A DNA stretch of 34,305 nt. It comes from DAOTUB01 sp034437455. Its GTDB lineage: Bacteria > Chloroflexota > Anaerolineae > B4-G1. This document shows positions 20,893-27,766 of the stretch, piece after piece; within the stretch, counting starts at the first letter, position 1; each line of letters starts with the position of its first letter. The stretch covers positions 1 to 34,305 of the forward strand of contig DAOTUB010000153.1 of the NCBI GenBank assembly GCA_034437455.1. Reading direction: 5' to 3'. A program made the position numbers and the translations under genes. The notes beneath the pieces were generated by a model. That model saw only the letters and a program-made list of their open reading frames with translations, was not told where the DNA came from and made no database searches.

Positions 20893-21918
20893 TTATTCAT
20901 CGTCTTGATCTTGCCTGGCGCGTTCCCGCATCTTTCTGGCGCTGGCCTGCAACTCTTTGAAATAATCGCTCTCGACGATCTCTTGCACGTGGCGGGTTTT
21001 CTTCGTCTGGTCGATCTCGATGCGCAGTTCCTGAACCTGGCGCTTGAGGCTTTCCTCACGGGCCTGCACCTTGCCGATCATCATTTCAAACACTCGGGCC
21101 AGCGTGGAGACCTCGTCCCGCAGCGTGCCGGAGTAGAGAGCGGACGTGTCTTGATCGTAATCCCCCTCGGCCACATTCTCGGCGATCGTGGTCAGGGCAA
21201 TGATGGGCCGGGTGAGGCTGTTGGAGATCACAAAGACCAGGATGAAGAGCACGGCATAGACGACAAGAAATGCCAGCACCATGACGTCCCGAATTCCCTG
21301 CTGCACCTGGAACACATAGTCGGCCCGAAAGTCAATGCCCATGCCGCCGACGATCTCCCCTGCCGAATTCCTGATCGGCGCGTAGGCCGAGACCCACGAC
21401 CCCCACTTGTCCGTGTAGGGCGCTCCCGGCGGCCGGGTGTGCAACTTCAGTTCCGAAAGCCCCCGGTAGAGCGGCCCCTTGCTGACGTAGGGTTCGAGGA
21501 ACGCGGCGGCCTCCCGGTCGGGAGCGATCAGCACCGTGGCGTCGCCGACGAAGAGGACCTCGTTCGGCTCGTCTCCTTTGGCGTAGGTGTAGGGAAAGGC
21601 GCGGGGTTCGACGTCGTGGACCGTCTCGAGCCAGTCGAGGTGTTCCCAATAGCGGGGATCGTCGGTCAGTCCGTCGTCTCGCGGCTTGCCCTCCGTGACC
21701 AGGGCGATGAATTCATCCCCGTCTATGCCGGCGATGGCGCCGTTCAGCGTGTCGACCAGATCCTCCTCGATCCGGCCCATCGCGTGATCGGTGGCGAAAC
21801 TGTAAAACCAGTAAAAGGCCGCCGCAAATACGACGCTGAACAGCACGGTGAAACCGACCAGGAGCTTGACGCGCAAGCTGATGAACCTTTCTCTCTTTTC
21901 TGTCTGTTGGGTGCTCAT
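20893..21918 (-). CDS. Cache-HAMP membrane receptor with shared C-terminal tail
   Basis: A 341-residue membrane receptor: TM1 (~17-41), an extracellular Cache-like domain (~45-205, with APYTDKWGSWVSAYAPIRNSAGEIVGGMGIDF matching the second half of a Cache fold), TM2 (~211-232), then a HAMP domain (~233-285: SLTRPIIALTTIAENVAEGDYDQDTS, LRDEVSTLARVFEMM). After HAMP there is no kinase, cyclase or methyl-accepting domain, only the ~55-residue tail REESLKRQVQELRI...YFKELQ shared with the HAMP-GAF protein. GAGGAG lies upstream, and the ATG overlaps the stop of the KamA-like gene by 4 bp. Ligand unknown; Cache domains often bind amino acids or other small metabolites, which is notable next to an amino-acid-type enzyme module. 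Confidence 0.88.
   Translation of the reverse strand: MSTQQTEKRERFISLRVKLLVGFTVLFSVVFAAAFYWFYSFATDHAMGRIEEDLVDTLNGAIAGIDGDEFIALVTEGKPRDDGLTDDPRYWEHLDWLETVHDVEPRAFPYTYAKGDEPNEVLFVGDATVLIAPDREAAAFLEPYVSKGPLYRGLSELKLHTRPPGAPYTDKWGSWVSAYAPIRNSAGEIVGGMGIDFRADYVFQVQQGIRDVMVLAFLVVYAVLFILVFVISNSLTRPIIALTTIAENVAEGDYDQDTSALYSGTLRDEVSTLARVFEMMIGKVQAREESLKRQVQELRIEIDQTKKTRHVQEIVESDYFKELQASARKMRERARQDQDDE
20896..21060 (-). other. Shared C-terminal tail, copy in the Cache-HAMP receptor
   Basis: Encodes REESLKRQVQELRI, then D-x-T-K-K-T-R, V-x-E-I-V-E, YFKELQ and a basic/acidic end. It is the partner of the tail at 18399-18557, with blocks REESL, QELRI, KTR, EI and YF...LQ identical in both. Confidence 0.8.
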
Positions 21919-23054
21919 TTGTTCGTCTCCTCAATCAAAAGCTCTTCTACATTCATGGTCTCTCCCTCATAGTTCTCGACCCAACGTCCATCTTTACCGC
22001 GATGCAGGCACTCTTCCCACAGCGGGATTTTCCCCAGCGGGGTGGTGAGGACGTACTGAGGGACTGCAAATCCCGTGATGTAGCCTAAAAGCCCCCGCAT
22101 CAGCTCGCGTCCCCGTTCCAGGCTGGTGACGAAATGGGAGATGCCGATGGCGTTGTCGCAGTGGTAGAGATAGTAGGGCAGGACGCGAATTTTCAACAGC
22201 TCGGTCAGCAATGTGCGCATCGTGGGCAGGTCGTCGTTGATGCCCTTTAACAGCACCGATTGATTCTGTACCACGATGCCGTGCTGGAGCAAGAGATCGC
22301 ACGCCTGCGCCGCTTCCCGCGTGATCTCTTTGGGGTGGTTAAAGTGGGTGTTGAACCAGAGCGGATGATACCGCGCCAGCATGCGGCACAACTCCGGCGT
22401 GACGCGCTGTGGCAACACGACCGGGCAGCGGCTGCCGATGCGGACAATCTCCACGTGCGGGATCTCGCGCAGCCGGGCGATGATCGGTTCCAATTTGCTG
22501 TCGGAATACGTCAGAGGATCCCCGCCTGTGAGCAGCACGTCGCGTATCTCGGGATGGCTGGCGACATAGTCGAAATCCGCCTCCCAGGACGCCGCTTCGC
22601 CTTCTCCAAAATAGCTGCCGCCCAGGTCCATCGTGTGGTATTTGCGGGTGCAGTGACGGCAGTAGACGGGGCAGGTCTCGGTCACGAGGATGATGATCCG
22701 GTCGGGATATTTGTGCACCACCCGGTTCGTCTTGCGATGGATCGTATCGCCCACGGGGTCCACCGTCGCGCTGGGGTGAGACTCGAACTCGCGCAGGCTC
22801 GGGACCGCCAGTTGGCGGATGGGGCATCTCTCGTCGTCCTTGTCCATCAGCGAGGCGTAGTAAGGCGTGACGCTCCACCGGTACTTGCCCGTGCAGGCCT
22901 GTATCGCTCGCTCCTCCTGATCGGTGACGGTGATCCATTCGCGCAGTTGCTCGACAGTCGTGATGCGATGCTGCAACTGTGAGCGCCAATCAGGCCAGAC
23001 CAGAAAGCTGTGCCTATCGCTTGGGTGAGTCATCTGCAAGTCCTCGTCAGTCAT
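21915..23054 (-). CDS. KamA-family radical SAM aminomutase of uncertain substrate
   Basis: Lysine-2,3-aminomutases move an amino group from C2 to C3 using a [4Fe-4S]/SAM radical and PLP. The 379-residue protein has CPVYCRHC (C128, C132, C135) for the cluster, R137 next to it (carboxylate binding in lysine aminomutase), TGGDPLTYSD, EIVRIGSRCPVVLPQR, NTHFNHPKEIT and the PLP lysine in TPLGKIPL (K342). Of two Asp that hold the substrate amino group in the clostridial enzyme, one is kept (YHCD, D300). The other (V-V-D-A-P) is Thr here (T337), and the GGGG loop is shortened. So the substrate may not be lysine. The start overlaps the methyltransferase stop by 8 bp; ATG 23033 is an alternative. The stop overlaps the receptor gene (ATGA). 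Confidence 0.9.
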   Translation of the reverse strand: MTDEDLQMTHPSDRHSFLVWPDWRSQLQHRITTVEQLREWITVTDQEERAIQACTGKYRWSVTPYYASLMDKDDERCPIRQLAVPSLREFESHPSATVDPVGDTIHRKTNRVVHKYPDRIIILVTETCPVYCRHCTRKYHTMDLGGSYFGEGEAASWEADFDYVASHPEIRDVLLTGGDPLTYSDSKLEPIIARLREIPHVEIVRIGSRCPVVLPQRVTPELCRMLARYHPLWFNTHFNHPKEITREAAQACDLLLQHGIVVQNQSVLLKGINDDLPTMRTLLTELLKIRVLPYYLYHCDNAIGISHFVTSLERGRELMRGLLGYITGFAVPQYVLTTPLGKIPLWEECLHRGKDGRWVENYEGETMNVEELLIEETNK

Positions 23055-23673
23055 TTTTGATAAAGCACTGGATAAAGGCGTCCCCCTCTATTATACCATG
23101 AGTATAGTTGGTGTTGGCATAGGTTTTGAAGGGATGCTTGATCAGCAGGGCCTTGTTGAAAAAACGAAAGTATCTATCTTTCAAGACCGGCTCCACGGAA
23201 AAGAACGGGATGAAAGCGCCGCCGGGCCGCAGCGCCCGAAAGAGACTGGGGAGCAATCCGTCCACCACTTCCGGGTCGTCGTACGTTCCGACCGGGAACT
23301 CGGGGTCGAAGAAAATGCCGTCGAGGCTGCCCGGCTCCAGCGTGGTCGCGCACTCAAAGGCGTCGGCCTGGACGATTTGGAGCGGCTCGGGCAGCGGGCC
23401 GGGCTGGCGCTCGAGAAACAGGTCGATGACCCGCTGATATTTTTCGACCACTGTGTGGCTCTTCGTGCCGGGGTTGGCGGCGACGCGCAGGGCGCTCAAC
23501 CCCAGGCCCAGCCCGATTTCCAGGAAGGTGTCGCCGTACTCGCAGAGCAGGTCTGCCGACTTGTGCATCAGTTCCTCTTCCCAGGCCTGCATGGCCTGAG
23601 CGCCGGCGATGTAAAGCGTGATCTCCCCGTTCTCGTCAACGAGTTCGATGTCGGGGTTTTGGGGTTGTTTCAT
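23047..23673 (-). CDS. Class I SAM methyltransferase (guanidinoacetate methyltransferase-like)
   Basis: A 208-residue Rossmann methyltransferase. MQAWEEELMHKSADLLCEYGDTFLEIGLGLGLSALRV resembles the entry helix and motif I of guanidinoacetate/arginine N-methyltransferases (QxWExxYMxxLA...LEVGFGMG). The acidic end of strand 2 is TVVEKYQ. LDGIFFDPEFPVGTYDDPE sits where GAMT has its FDTYP loop. The C-terminus (TNYTHGIIEGDAFIQCFIK) fits the last strands. Its substrate is unknown; a guanidino or amino compound is a reasonable guess. It overlaps the ATP-grasp gene by 4 bp (ATGA) and the KamA-like gene by 8 bp, so the three are translationally coupled. Confidence 0.8.
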   Translation of the reverse strand: MKQPQNPDIELVDENGEITLYIAGAQAMQAWEEELMHKSADLLCEYGDTFLEIGLGLGLSALRVAANPGTKSHTVVEKYQRVIDLFLERQPGPLPEPLQIVQADAFECATTLEPGSLDGIFFDPEFPVGTYDDPEVVDGLLPSLFRALRPGGAFIPFFSVEPVLKDRYFRFFNKALLIKHPFKTYANTNYTHGIIEGDAFIQCFIKND

Positions 23674-24665
23674 GGATCTCCTGTTCGGTGGATAGCGTGT
23701 TCGAGTATGCGAGCGATCATGTCTTCAAAAGAGAGACCCTCCTGGCTCGCGATGACGGGCAGGGCGGAGTGTGTCGGATGCAACCCCACCACCGGATTGA
23801 TCTCCAACAACTGCGGCTCGTCGTCCTTGTCGAGGCGAATGTCCACTCGGCCCAGATCCCGGCAGCCGACCGCGAGATAGGCCCGCAAAGCCAGTTCCGA
23901 CAGCCTGTTCCTGAGCGCGCTCGATTCCACCGGGATGAATTTCTCCACGCCGCTGGCTTCCCATTCCTCCTTCTCCACAAAACCGTTGACCCGATATTGC
24001 GAGACGATGGTGACCTCCGCCGCTCCAAGCGTCTGGGCCGCGCGCCCGTTTCCCAGGACGCCGACGGTAAACTCCCGTCCGGGAAGGAACGCTTCGACCA
24101 ATACCGGCTGCTGATACCATTCCAGCGTCCACGCGATCCGTTCGGATAGCTCGCGCTCCGATTCGACGATGGATTCGACGCTGATGCCCTTCGACGAGCC
24201 TTCGTGGAGCGGCTTGACGAACAGGGGAAAATCCGGGAGCGCCTCTCGCACCCGATCCCAATCAGCACCGTCTGAAACGATGCAAAAGTCGGCAGTCGGC
24301 AATCCCTCTCTCTGCCAGATTTGTTTCGTCATCGCCTTGTCCAGGCAGAGCGCCAACGTCAGCGGGTCGGAGCCGGTGTAGGGGATTCGGTACGCTTCCA
24401 ACAGGGCGGGCACCTGGGACTCTCTGGCCCGTCCCCACAAGCCTTCCGTCATATTGAACGCAATGTCCACGGATCCGCCTTCTGCGAGGAAGCGCACGAG
24501 CTTGTACACGTTGCCGATCCTGCTCACGTGATGCCCGGCGCTGGCGATCGCGTCTGCCAGGTAGTCGATGTTCTCCTCCGAATCGAACTCCCCATAGTAG
24601 TCGGGAGGAGCGTTCGCGTAAGGCGGATAGTCGTCTCTCAGGTCGTACGTCAATCCGACGTTCAT
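23670..24665 (-). CDS. D-Ala-D-Ala ligase-like ATP-grasp ligase
   Basis: A 331-residue ATP-grasp enzyme, which joins a carboxylate to an amine through an acyl-phosphate. Visible blocks: the N-terminal Rossmann part (MNVGLTYDLRDDYPP), IAFNMTEGLWGRARESQVPALLEAYRIPYTGSDPLTLALCLDKAMTK (like the Ddl GxxGED/KxxTK area), FVKPLHEGSSKGI (ATP loop), VEAFLPGREFTVGVLG, GRVDIRLDKDDEPQLLEINPVVGLHPTHSALP (metal ligands D and E/N). Sequence around the active site differs from true Ddl (NPVVGLHPTHSALP instead of NxxPG), and no cell-wall gene is near. It is coupled to the methyltransferase and KamA-like genes. A small peptide-like or beta-amino-acid conjugate product is possible; inference. Confidence 0.85.
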   Translation of the reverse strand: MNVGLTYDLRDDYPPYANAPPDYYGEFDSEENIDYLADAIASAGHHVSRIGNVYKLVRFLAEGGSVDIAFNMTEGLWGRARESQVPALLEAYRIPYTGSDPLTLALCLDKAMTKQIWQREGLPTADFCIVSDGADWDRVREALPDFPLFVKPLHEGSSKGISVESIVESERELSERIAWTLEWYQQPVLVEAFLPGREFTVGVLGNGRAAQTLGAAEVTIVSQYRVNGFVEKEEWEASGVEKFIPVESSALRNRLSELALRAYLAVGCRDLGRVDIRLDKDDEPQLLEINPVVGLHPTHSALPVIASQEGLSFEDMIARILEHAIHRTGDP

Positions 24666-24679
24666 ATCTCTCCCGCGAG

Positions 24680-26014
24680 CTAAAAGTCGAGCTTGTCCAG
24701 CACGCTCGAACGGCGCTGGCGGCGTTTCAAGCGCCAGTTGAACAGGCTGCTGTCGTATACCGCGCGCATCTTGAAGATGGCCCAGATGGCGAACGCCGCC
24801 GCCAGCACCGCCACCGCCAGGTAGACGTAAAAGCTGGCCGAGCTGTTCAACTGGAGGCCGACGAAAACGATGGCGCCGGTGACCAGGCAGCCGATGATGG
24901 TGCCTGCCGCGAATAGATAGCTATCCATAAACACACTCACCCGCCCCCGCCGTTCCTCCGGCACGAGCGCCTGAAACGACTTGCGTGCCGATTGGTCGAC
25001 GGTGTACTGGGGCAGTCTTTGTAACACCATCCCGCCGACGCTGCTGATGATGCCAGGCAGAACCACCATCCACAGCGCGCCGAACAACGTGGCAAAGGGC
25101 CAGATGAGAAAGGCATTCTTCAAATTCACCCGGGCGATAATGCGGCCGGCCAACAGGCTCTGGACGGCGAAGGATGCCAGGGTGAACCCGAGCCGATAGA
25201 GACTGTAAAACGTCTGGTAGCTGCCCAGCGTCGTGAACGTCGCGTCGGAGACGACCAGGAAGCGAAATTCGAGGATCGTGTCGCACACGATCAGCGCGAC
25301 GATGGCCAGCATCAAATAGCGGAAGGAGGCTACTTCGCGCACAAAGGCCCATCCTTCGGCCAGGGTTTCCTGTACGGTCTCTTTCTTGGGTCTCGTCTCT
25401 CGCAGCTTGACGTTTTGCAAGCCCGCAGATACGAGGTAGGCCAGCATATAGACCAGGATGTTGAGGCTCAATATCTCCTCTGATTTGATGTCCAGGTGGC
25501 TGAACAGGTTGGGCGACACGGCGGCGATGCCGATGCCTAGCAGTCTCCCGACGAAACCCCAACTGGCGATGAGCGGAAAGAGGCGCTTGGACTGGGCCAT
25601 GTCAAAGACATCGTTCGCCAGCACCCAAAAGATCAGCGGGAAAAATAGCCACTGCTGCTCAGACACCAGGTAGAGGAGCGCGTGGTTGAGCCAGCCGACC
25701 TGGAACGTGAAAGCCAGGCGCAAGACGGTAAATACCAGCGCGAGGCCAAAGATCAGCCAGCGCAGCAGCGTGATCCGGTCGAAGCGATCTATAATCAAAG
25801 ATTGTAGCCCCGTCGTCAGAACGATCAACAGCATATCTACGATCCAGACGATGAGGATCTGGTTGACGCCTCCTTCGTTCAAAAAACCGCTGACCGCTAC
25901 GATGCCAGAGACCTGCTGGGCCATCGCGTTGCTCAGTAGTAGAAAGCCCAGGACGAGCACAAGCCCCAGCTCTCCTGGACGAAGATGGAATACTCGATTT
26001 AGAATATCTTTCAT
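24680..26014 (-). CDS. NTT/MFS-type membrane transporter
   Basis: A 445-residue protein with about 12 hydrophobic helices, resembling the Npt1/Npt2 (ADP/ATP translocase) family: GELGLVLVLGFLLLSNAMAQQVSG near the N-terminus, LFFPLIFWVLANDVFDMAQSKRLFPLIASWGFVGRLLG (a family hallmark region), and PQYTVDQSARKSFQALVPEERRGRVSVFMDSYLFAAG. I choose ATG 26014 with GAGGAG just upstream. A reading frame from 26062 lies in repeat DNA. It is first in the ten-gene cluster, 14 bp before the ATP-grasp gene, and may export or import the compound handled by the enzymes. Substrate unknown. Confidence 0.85.
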   Translation of the reverse strand: MKDILNRVFHLRPGELGLVLVLGFLLLSNAMAQQVSGIVAVSGFLNEGGVNQILIVWIVDMLLIVLTTGLQSLIIDRFDRITLLRWLIFGLALVFTVLRLAFTFQVGWLNHALLYLVSEQQWLFFPLIFWVLANDVFDMAQSKRLFPLIASWGFVGRLLGIGIAAVSPNLFSHLDIKSEEILSLNILVYMLAYLVSAGLQNVKLRETRPKKETVQETLAEGWAFVREVASFRYLMLAIVALIVCDTILEFRFLVVSDATFTTLGSYQTFYSLYRLGFTLASFAVQSLLAGRIIARVNLKNAFLIWPFATLFGALWMVVLPGIISSVGGMVLQRLPQYTVDQSARKSFQALVPEERRGRVSVFMDSYLFAAGTIIGCLVTGAIVFVGLQLNSSASFYVYLAVAVLAAAFAIWAIFKMRAVYDSSLFNWRLKRRQRRSSVLDKLDF

Positions 26015-26036
26015 GCACTCCTCTGAAAATAACTCT

Positions 26037-26104
26037 GTAGTCGGATTTGCTATCCGACTCAATGGCGGTTAGTGTCGGATTGTCCCAATCCGCAACCGCC
26101 CTAC
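26037..26104 (-). repeat. GTAG...CTAC palindromic element, copy 1
   Basis: The minus strand reads GTAGGGCGGTTGCGGATTGG, a GACAATCC loop-and-arm, AACCGCC, then GTCGGATAGCAAATCCGAC and CTAC. Nested hairpins GGCGGTT/AACCGCC, GGATTG/CAATCC and GTCGGAT/ATCCGAC are perfect. Copies are at 26165-26232 and 34111-34177. Confidence 0.8.
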
Positions 26105-26164
26105 ATTTTCGTCCTTCAGGGTGAACGGAGTTCATGGTGACTCCTCTCCTCTGAAAATAACTCT

Positions 26165-26232
26165 GTAGTCGGATTTGCTATCCGACTCAATGGCGGTTAG
26201 TGTCGGATTGTCCCAATCCGCAACCGCCCTAC
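26165..26232 (-). repeat. GTAG...CTAC palindromic element, copy 2
   Basis: Identical in sequence to the copy at 26037-26104, as the second unit of the tandem duplication. Confidence 0.8.
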
Positions 26233-26274
26233 ATTTTCGTCCTTCAGGGTGAACGGAGTTCATGGTGATTCCTC

Positions 26275-26308
26275 AGTAAAAACAATAGCCTCAAATGAAC
26301 TTTGAGGC
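26275..26308 (-). terminator. Rho-independent terminator of the esterase gene
   Basis: On the minus strand an 8-bp stem GCCTCAAA / TTTGAGGC with a 5-nt loop (26288-26308) is followed by TATTGTTTTTAC. It lies ~110 bp after the esterase stop and before the transporter cluster, so it isolates the two units. Confidence 0.75.
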
Positions 26309-26415
26309 CTGACCTTCAGGGATGCTCTCTACCAAATATATAGCTTTTCTCACGTCTCTGTGGTTACAGTTTCGTTACAGCGGAGTTTCCTTTCGGGTGC
26401 TGCAAGTGTCGTTCC

Positions 26416-27633
26416 TCACGGCGACATGTCGTCGGCCCAGCCCGCAGCGTAGAAAGCCAGATACTCGACGACGTTCTCTGCCCAGAGCGCGTCTCGGTGG
26501 CCGCCGGGATGCACGACAAACTGGTTCGCGAGCCCTTGCTCGTTCAGCGCCTCGTGCAGCGCCCGGGTGGACTTGCGCGCCCAGTCCGTGTCGCCGGCGC
26601 TCAGGTAGATGCGCAGCTCTGCTACGCCAGGCTCGGTCATCAGGTTGAAGGGATCGTAGACCGGCGGCGCCAGGTTGGCCGAGAGCGCCGGGCTGTACCC
26701 GCCCACCGCCGAGAAGAGATCGGCGCGGCGGAAGCCGATCTCCAGCGCCCAGACGCCGCCCCGCGATATGCCGCCGATGGCCCGCCCGCGCCGTTCCGCG
26801 ATCGTGCGATAGGTCGCGTCGATGTGCGGGATGAGGTCGTTGACCATCTGCCCCTCGAAGGAATAATCGCCGCCGCTGGTAGTGACGTACAACCCGTTGG
26901 GACCGGCCCCCGGCAGGACGATGATGAAAGGAGGAAACGTCCCGTTCACGATACCGGCGTCGGCGGCCTCGTCAAGCCCCAGGTTGTCCCAGTGAGCCTC
27001 GTCGTAGGGCCAGCCGTGAAGCATGTAGAGCACCGGGTAACGTTGGTCGGTCTGATCGTAGGAGGGCGGCAGGTAGATGCGGTAAGGCCGTTCGTCTCCC
27101 GTCACCTGGCAGAAATAGGTGTGCTGCTCGACCCGGCCCGCCAACGGAACACTTGCCGGCTCCGCAGCTACGCTTTCCTGTGCAGATGGAGGGATTGGAG
27201 TTGCAGTAGCGGTGGGAGCGGGCGTGTTGGTTGCGGTAGCGGTGGGCGTTGGTAAGGGGGTGGGCGTGTTGGTAGGGATTGGCGTGTTGGTCGGCGTTGG
27301 ACTGAACAATGGAGTCACAGTCGGGAGTACAACAAAGACCGATGTATCGGTGAGGACTGGTGTGGCGGTGTGCTGCGTCACGGCTGCAACTCCTCCGCTG
27401 TTGCTCGGTGCGGGCTGTTTGACTGTGGTCAGCGTAGGCGCAGGGGGCATCGGTTCTGACAGGGGCTGTACCAGCACCCACAGCGCGATCAAGGTTGTCA
27501 ATCCAGTCACCACCAGCCCACGCGGCAGCCAACTTGTCAGAGTTCGTTGCACGTATGTCCTCTCAATGTGCTCTCGGCGACCAGCCGCCGACGAGAATAG
27601 GTATTCCATTGCAAGATCATCCACGATTCTCAC
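26416..27633 (-). CDS. Membrane-anchored esterase (putative esterase/EsD family)
   Basis: A 405-residue protein with an N-terminal membrane anchor (~37-58: LPRGLVVTGLTTLIALWVLVQPL), a long Thr/Pro-rich linker (~90-155) and a C-terminal alpha/beta-hydrolase of the esterase D/Fes type. The hydrolase shows RYPVLYMLHGWPYDEAHW (oxyanion region), nucleophile GGISRGGVWAL (Ser290), YLSAGDTDW (acid) and HPGGHRDALW (His). The catalytic domain should face outward. I keep the GTG start at 27633 because a promoter predicts transcription beginning at that base; ATG 27609 is the alternative. Substrate unknown (carboxylester, possibly siderophore or polysaccharide acyl ester). Confidence 0.85.
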   Translation of the reverse strand: MRIVDDLAMEYLFSSAAGRREHIERTYVQRTLTSWLPRGLVVTGLTTLIALWVLVQPLSEPMPPAPTLTTVKQPAPSNSGGVAAVTQHTATPVLTDTSVFVVLPTVTPLFSPTPTNTPIPTNTPTPLPTPTATATNTPAPTATATPIPPSAQESVAAEPASVPLAGRVEQHTYFCQVTGDERPYRIYLPPSYDQTDQRYPVLYMLHGWPYDEAHWDNLGLDEAADAGIVNGTFPPFIIVLPGAGPNGLYVTTSGGDYSFEGQMVNDLIPHIDATYRTIAERRGRAIGGISRGGVWALEIGFRRADLFSAVGGYSPALSANLAPPVYDPFNLMTEPGVAELRIYLSAGDTDWARKSTRALHEALNEQGLANQFVVHPGGHRDALWAENVVEYLAFYAAGWADDMSP

Positions 27634-27640
27634 GCGCTAT

Positions 27641-27669
27641 ATTGTACCCTAGTGTCTCTCGACTTGCAA
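27641..27669 (-). promoter_or_regulatory. Promoter of the esterase gene, likely leaderless
   Basis: On the minus strand TTGCAA (27664-27669) and TACAAT (27641-27646) are 17 bp apart. Transcription would start at about 27634, next to the GTG start at 27633. No ribosome site precedes that GTG. Confidence 0.55.
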
Positions 27670-27677
27670 GCAACGGC

Positions 27678-27706
27678 TTGCCCTCTCACTGCTCTTGTGG
27701 TACACT
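27678..27706 (+). promoter_or_regulatory. Candidate promoter of the small two-gene cassette
   Basis: TTGCCC (27678-27683) and TACACT (27701-27706), 17 bp apart, point toward the plus-strand cassette starting at 27767 and would give a ~54-nt leader with GGAGAG before the TTG start. It is back-to-back with the esterase promoter. Confidence 0.4.
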
Positions 27707-27766
27707 GTTTTGGCAGAATGACGCGCTCGTTGCGGCAAATTTACTTCCATTTGGAGAGAGACGAAG

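Larger units (their letters stand above)
26018..26273 (-). repeat. Tandem 128-bp duplication upstream of the transporter gene
   Basis: Positions 26018-26145 and 26146-26273 are near-identical, offset 128 bp; differences are confined to the unit ends. Each unit contains a GTAG...CTAC palindromic element (26037-26104; 26165-26232) and, on the minus strand, an ATG (26135, 26263) preceded by GAGGA(G/A). The 3' end of the proximal unit supplies the transporter's ribosome site. The promoter of the cluster must lie in or beyond this repeat; I could not place it. Confidence 0.85.

Noticed and set aside
20005..21972. 655-codon plus-strand frame opposite MinD-like and receptor genes
   Set aside because: It runs through two well-supported genes and their gap in antisense, and shows no family pattern.
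25659..26135. 158-codon frame starting in the tandem repeat and overlapping the transporter gene
   Set aside because: It has a good GAGGAG-ATG, but its body is an out-of-frame reading of the transporter gene and its start is repeat sequence.
26018..26273. Possible CRISPR-like array
   Set aside because: Only two direct units with no spacer variation, unit length 128 bp, and no cas genes: this is a tandem duplication.
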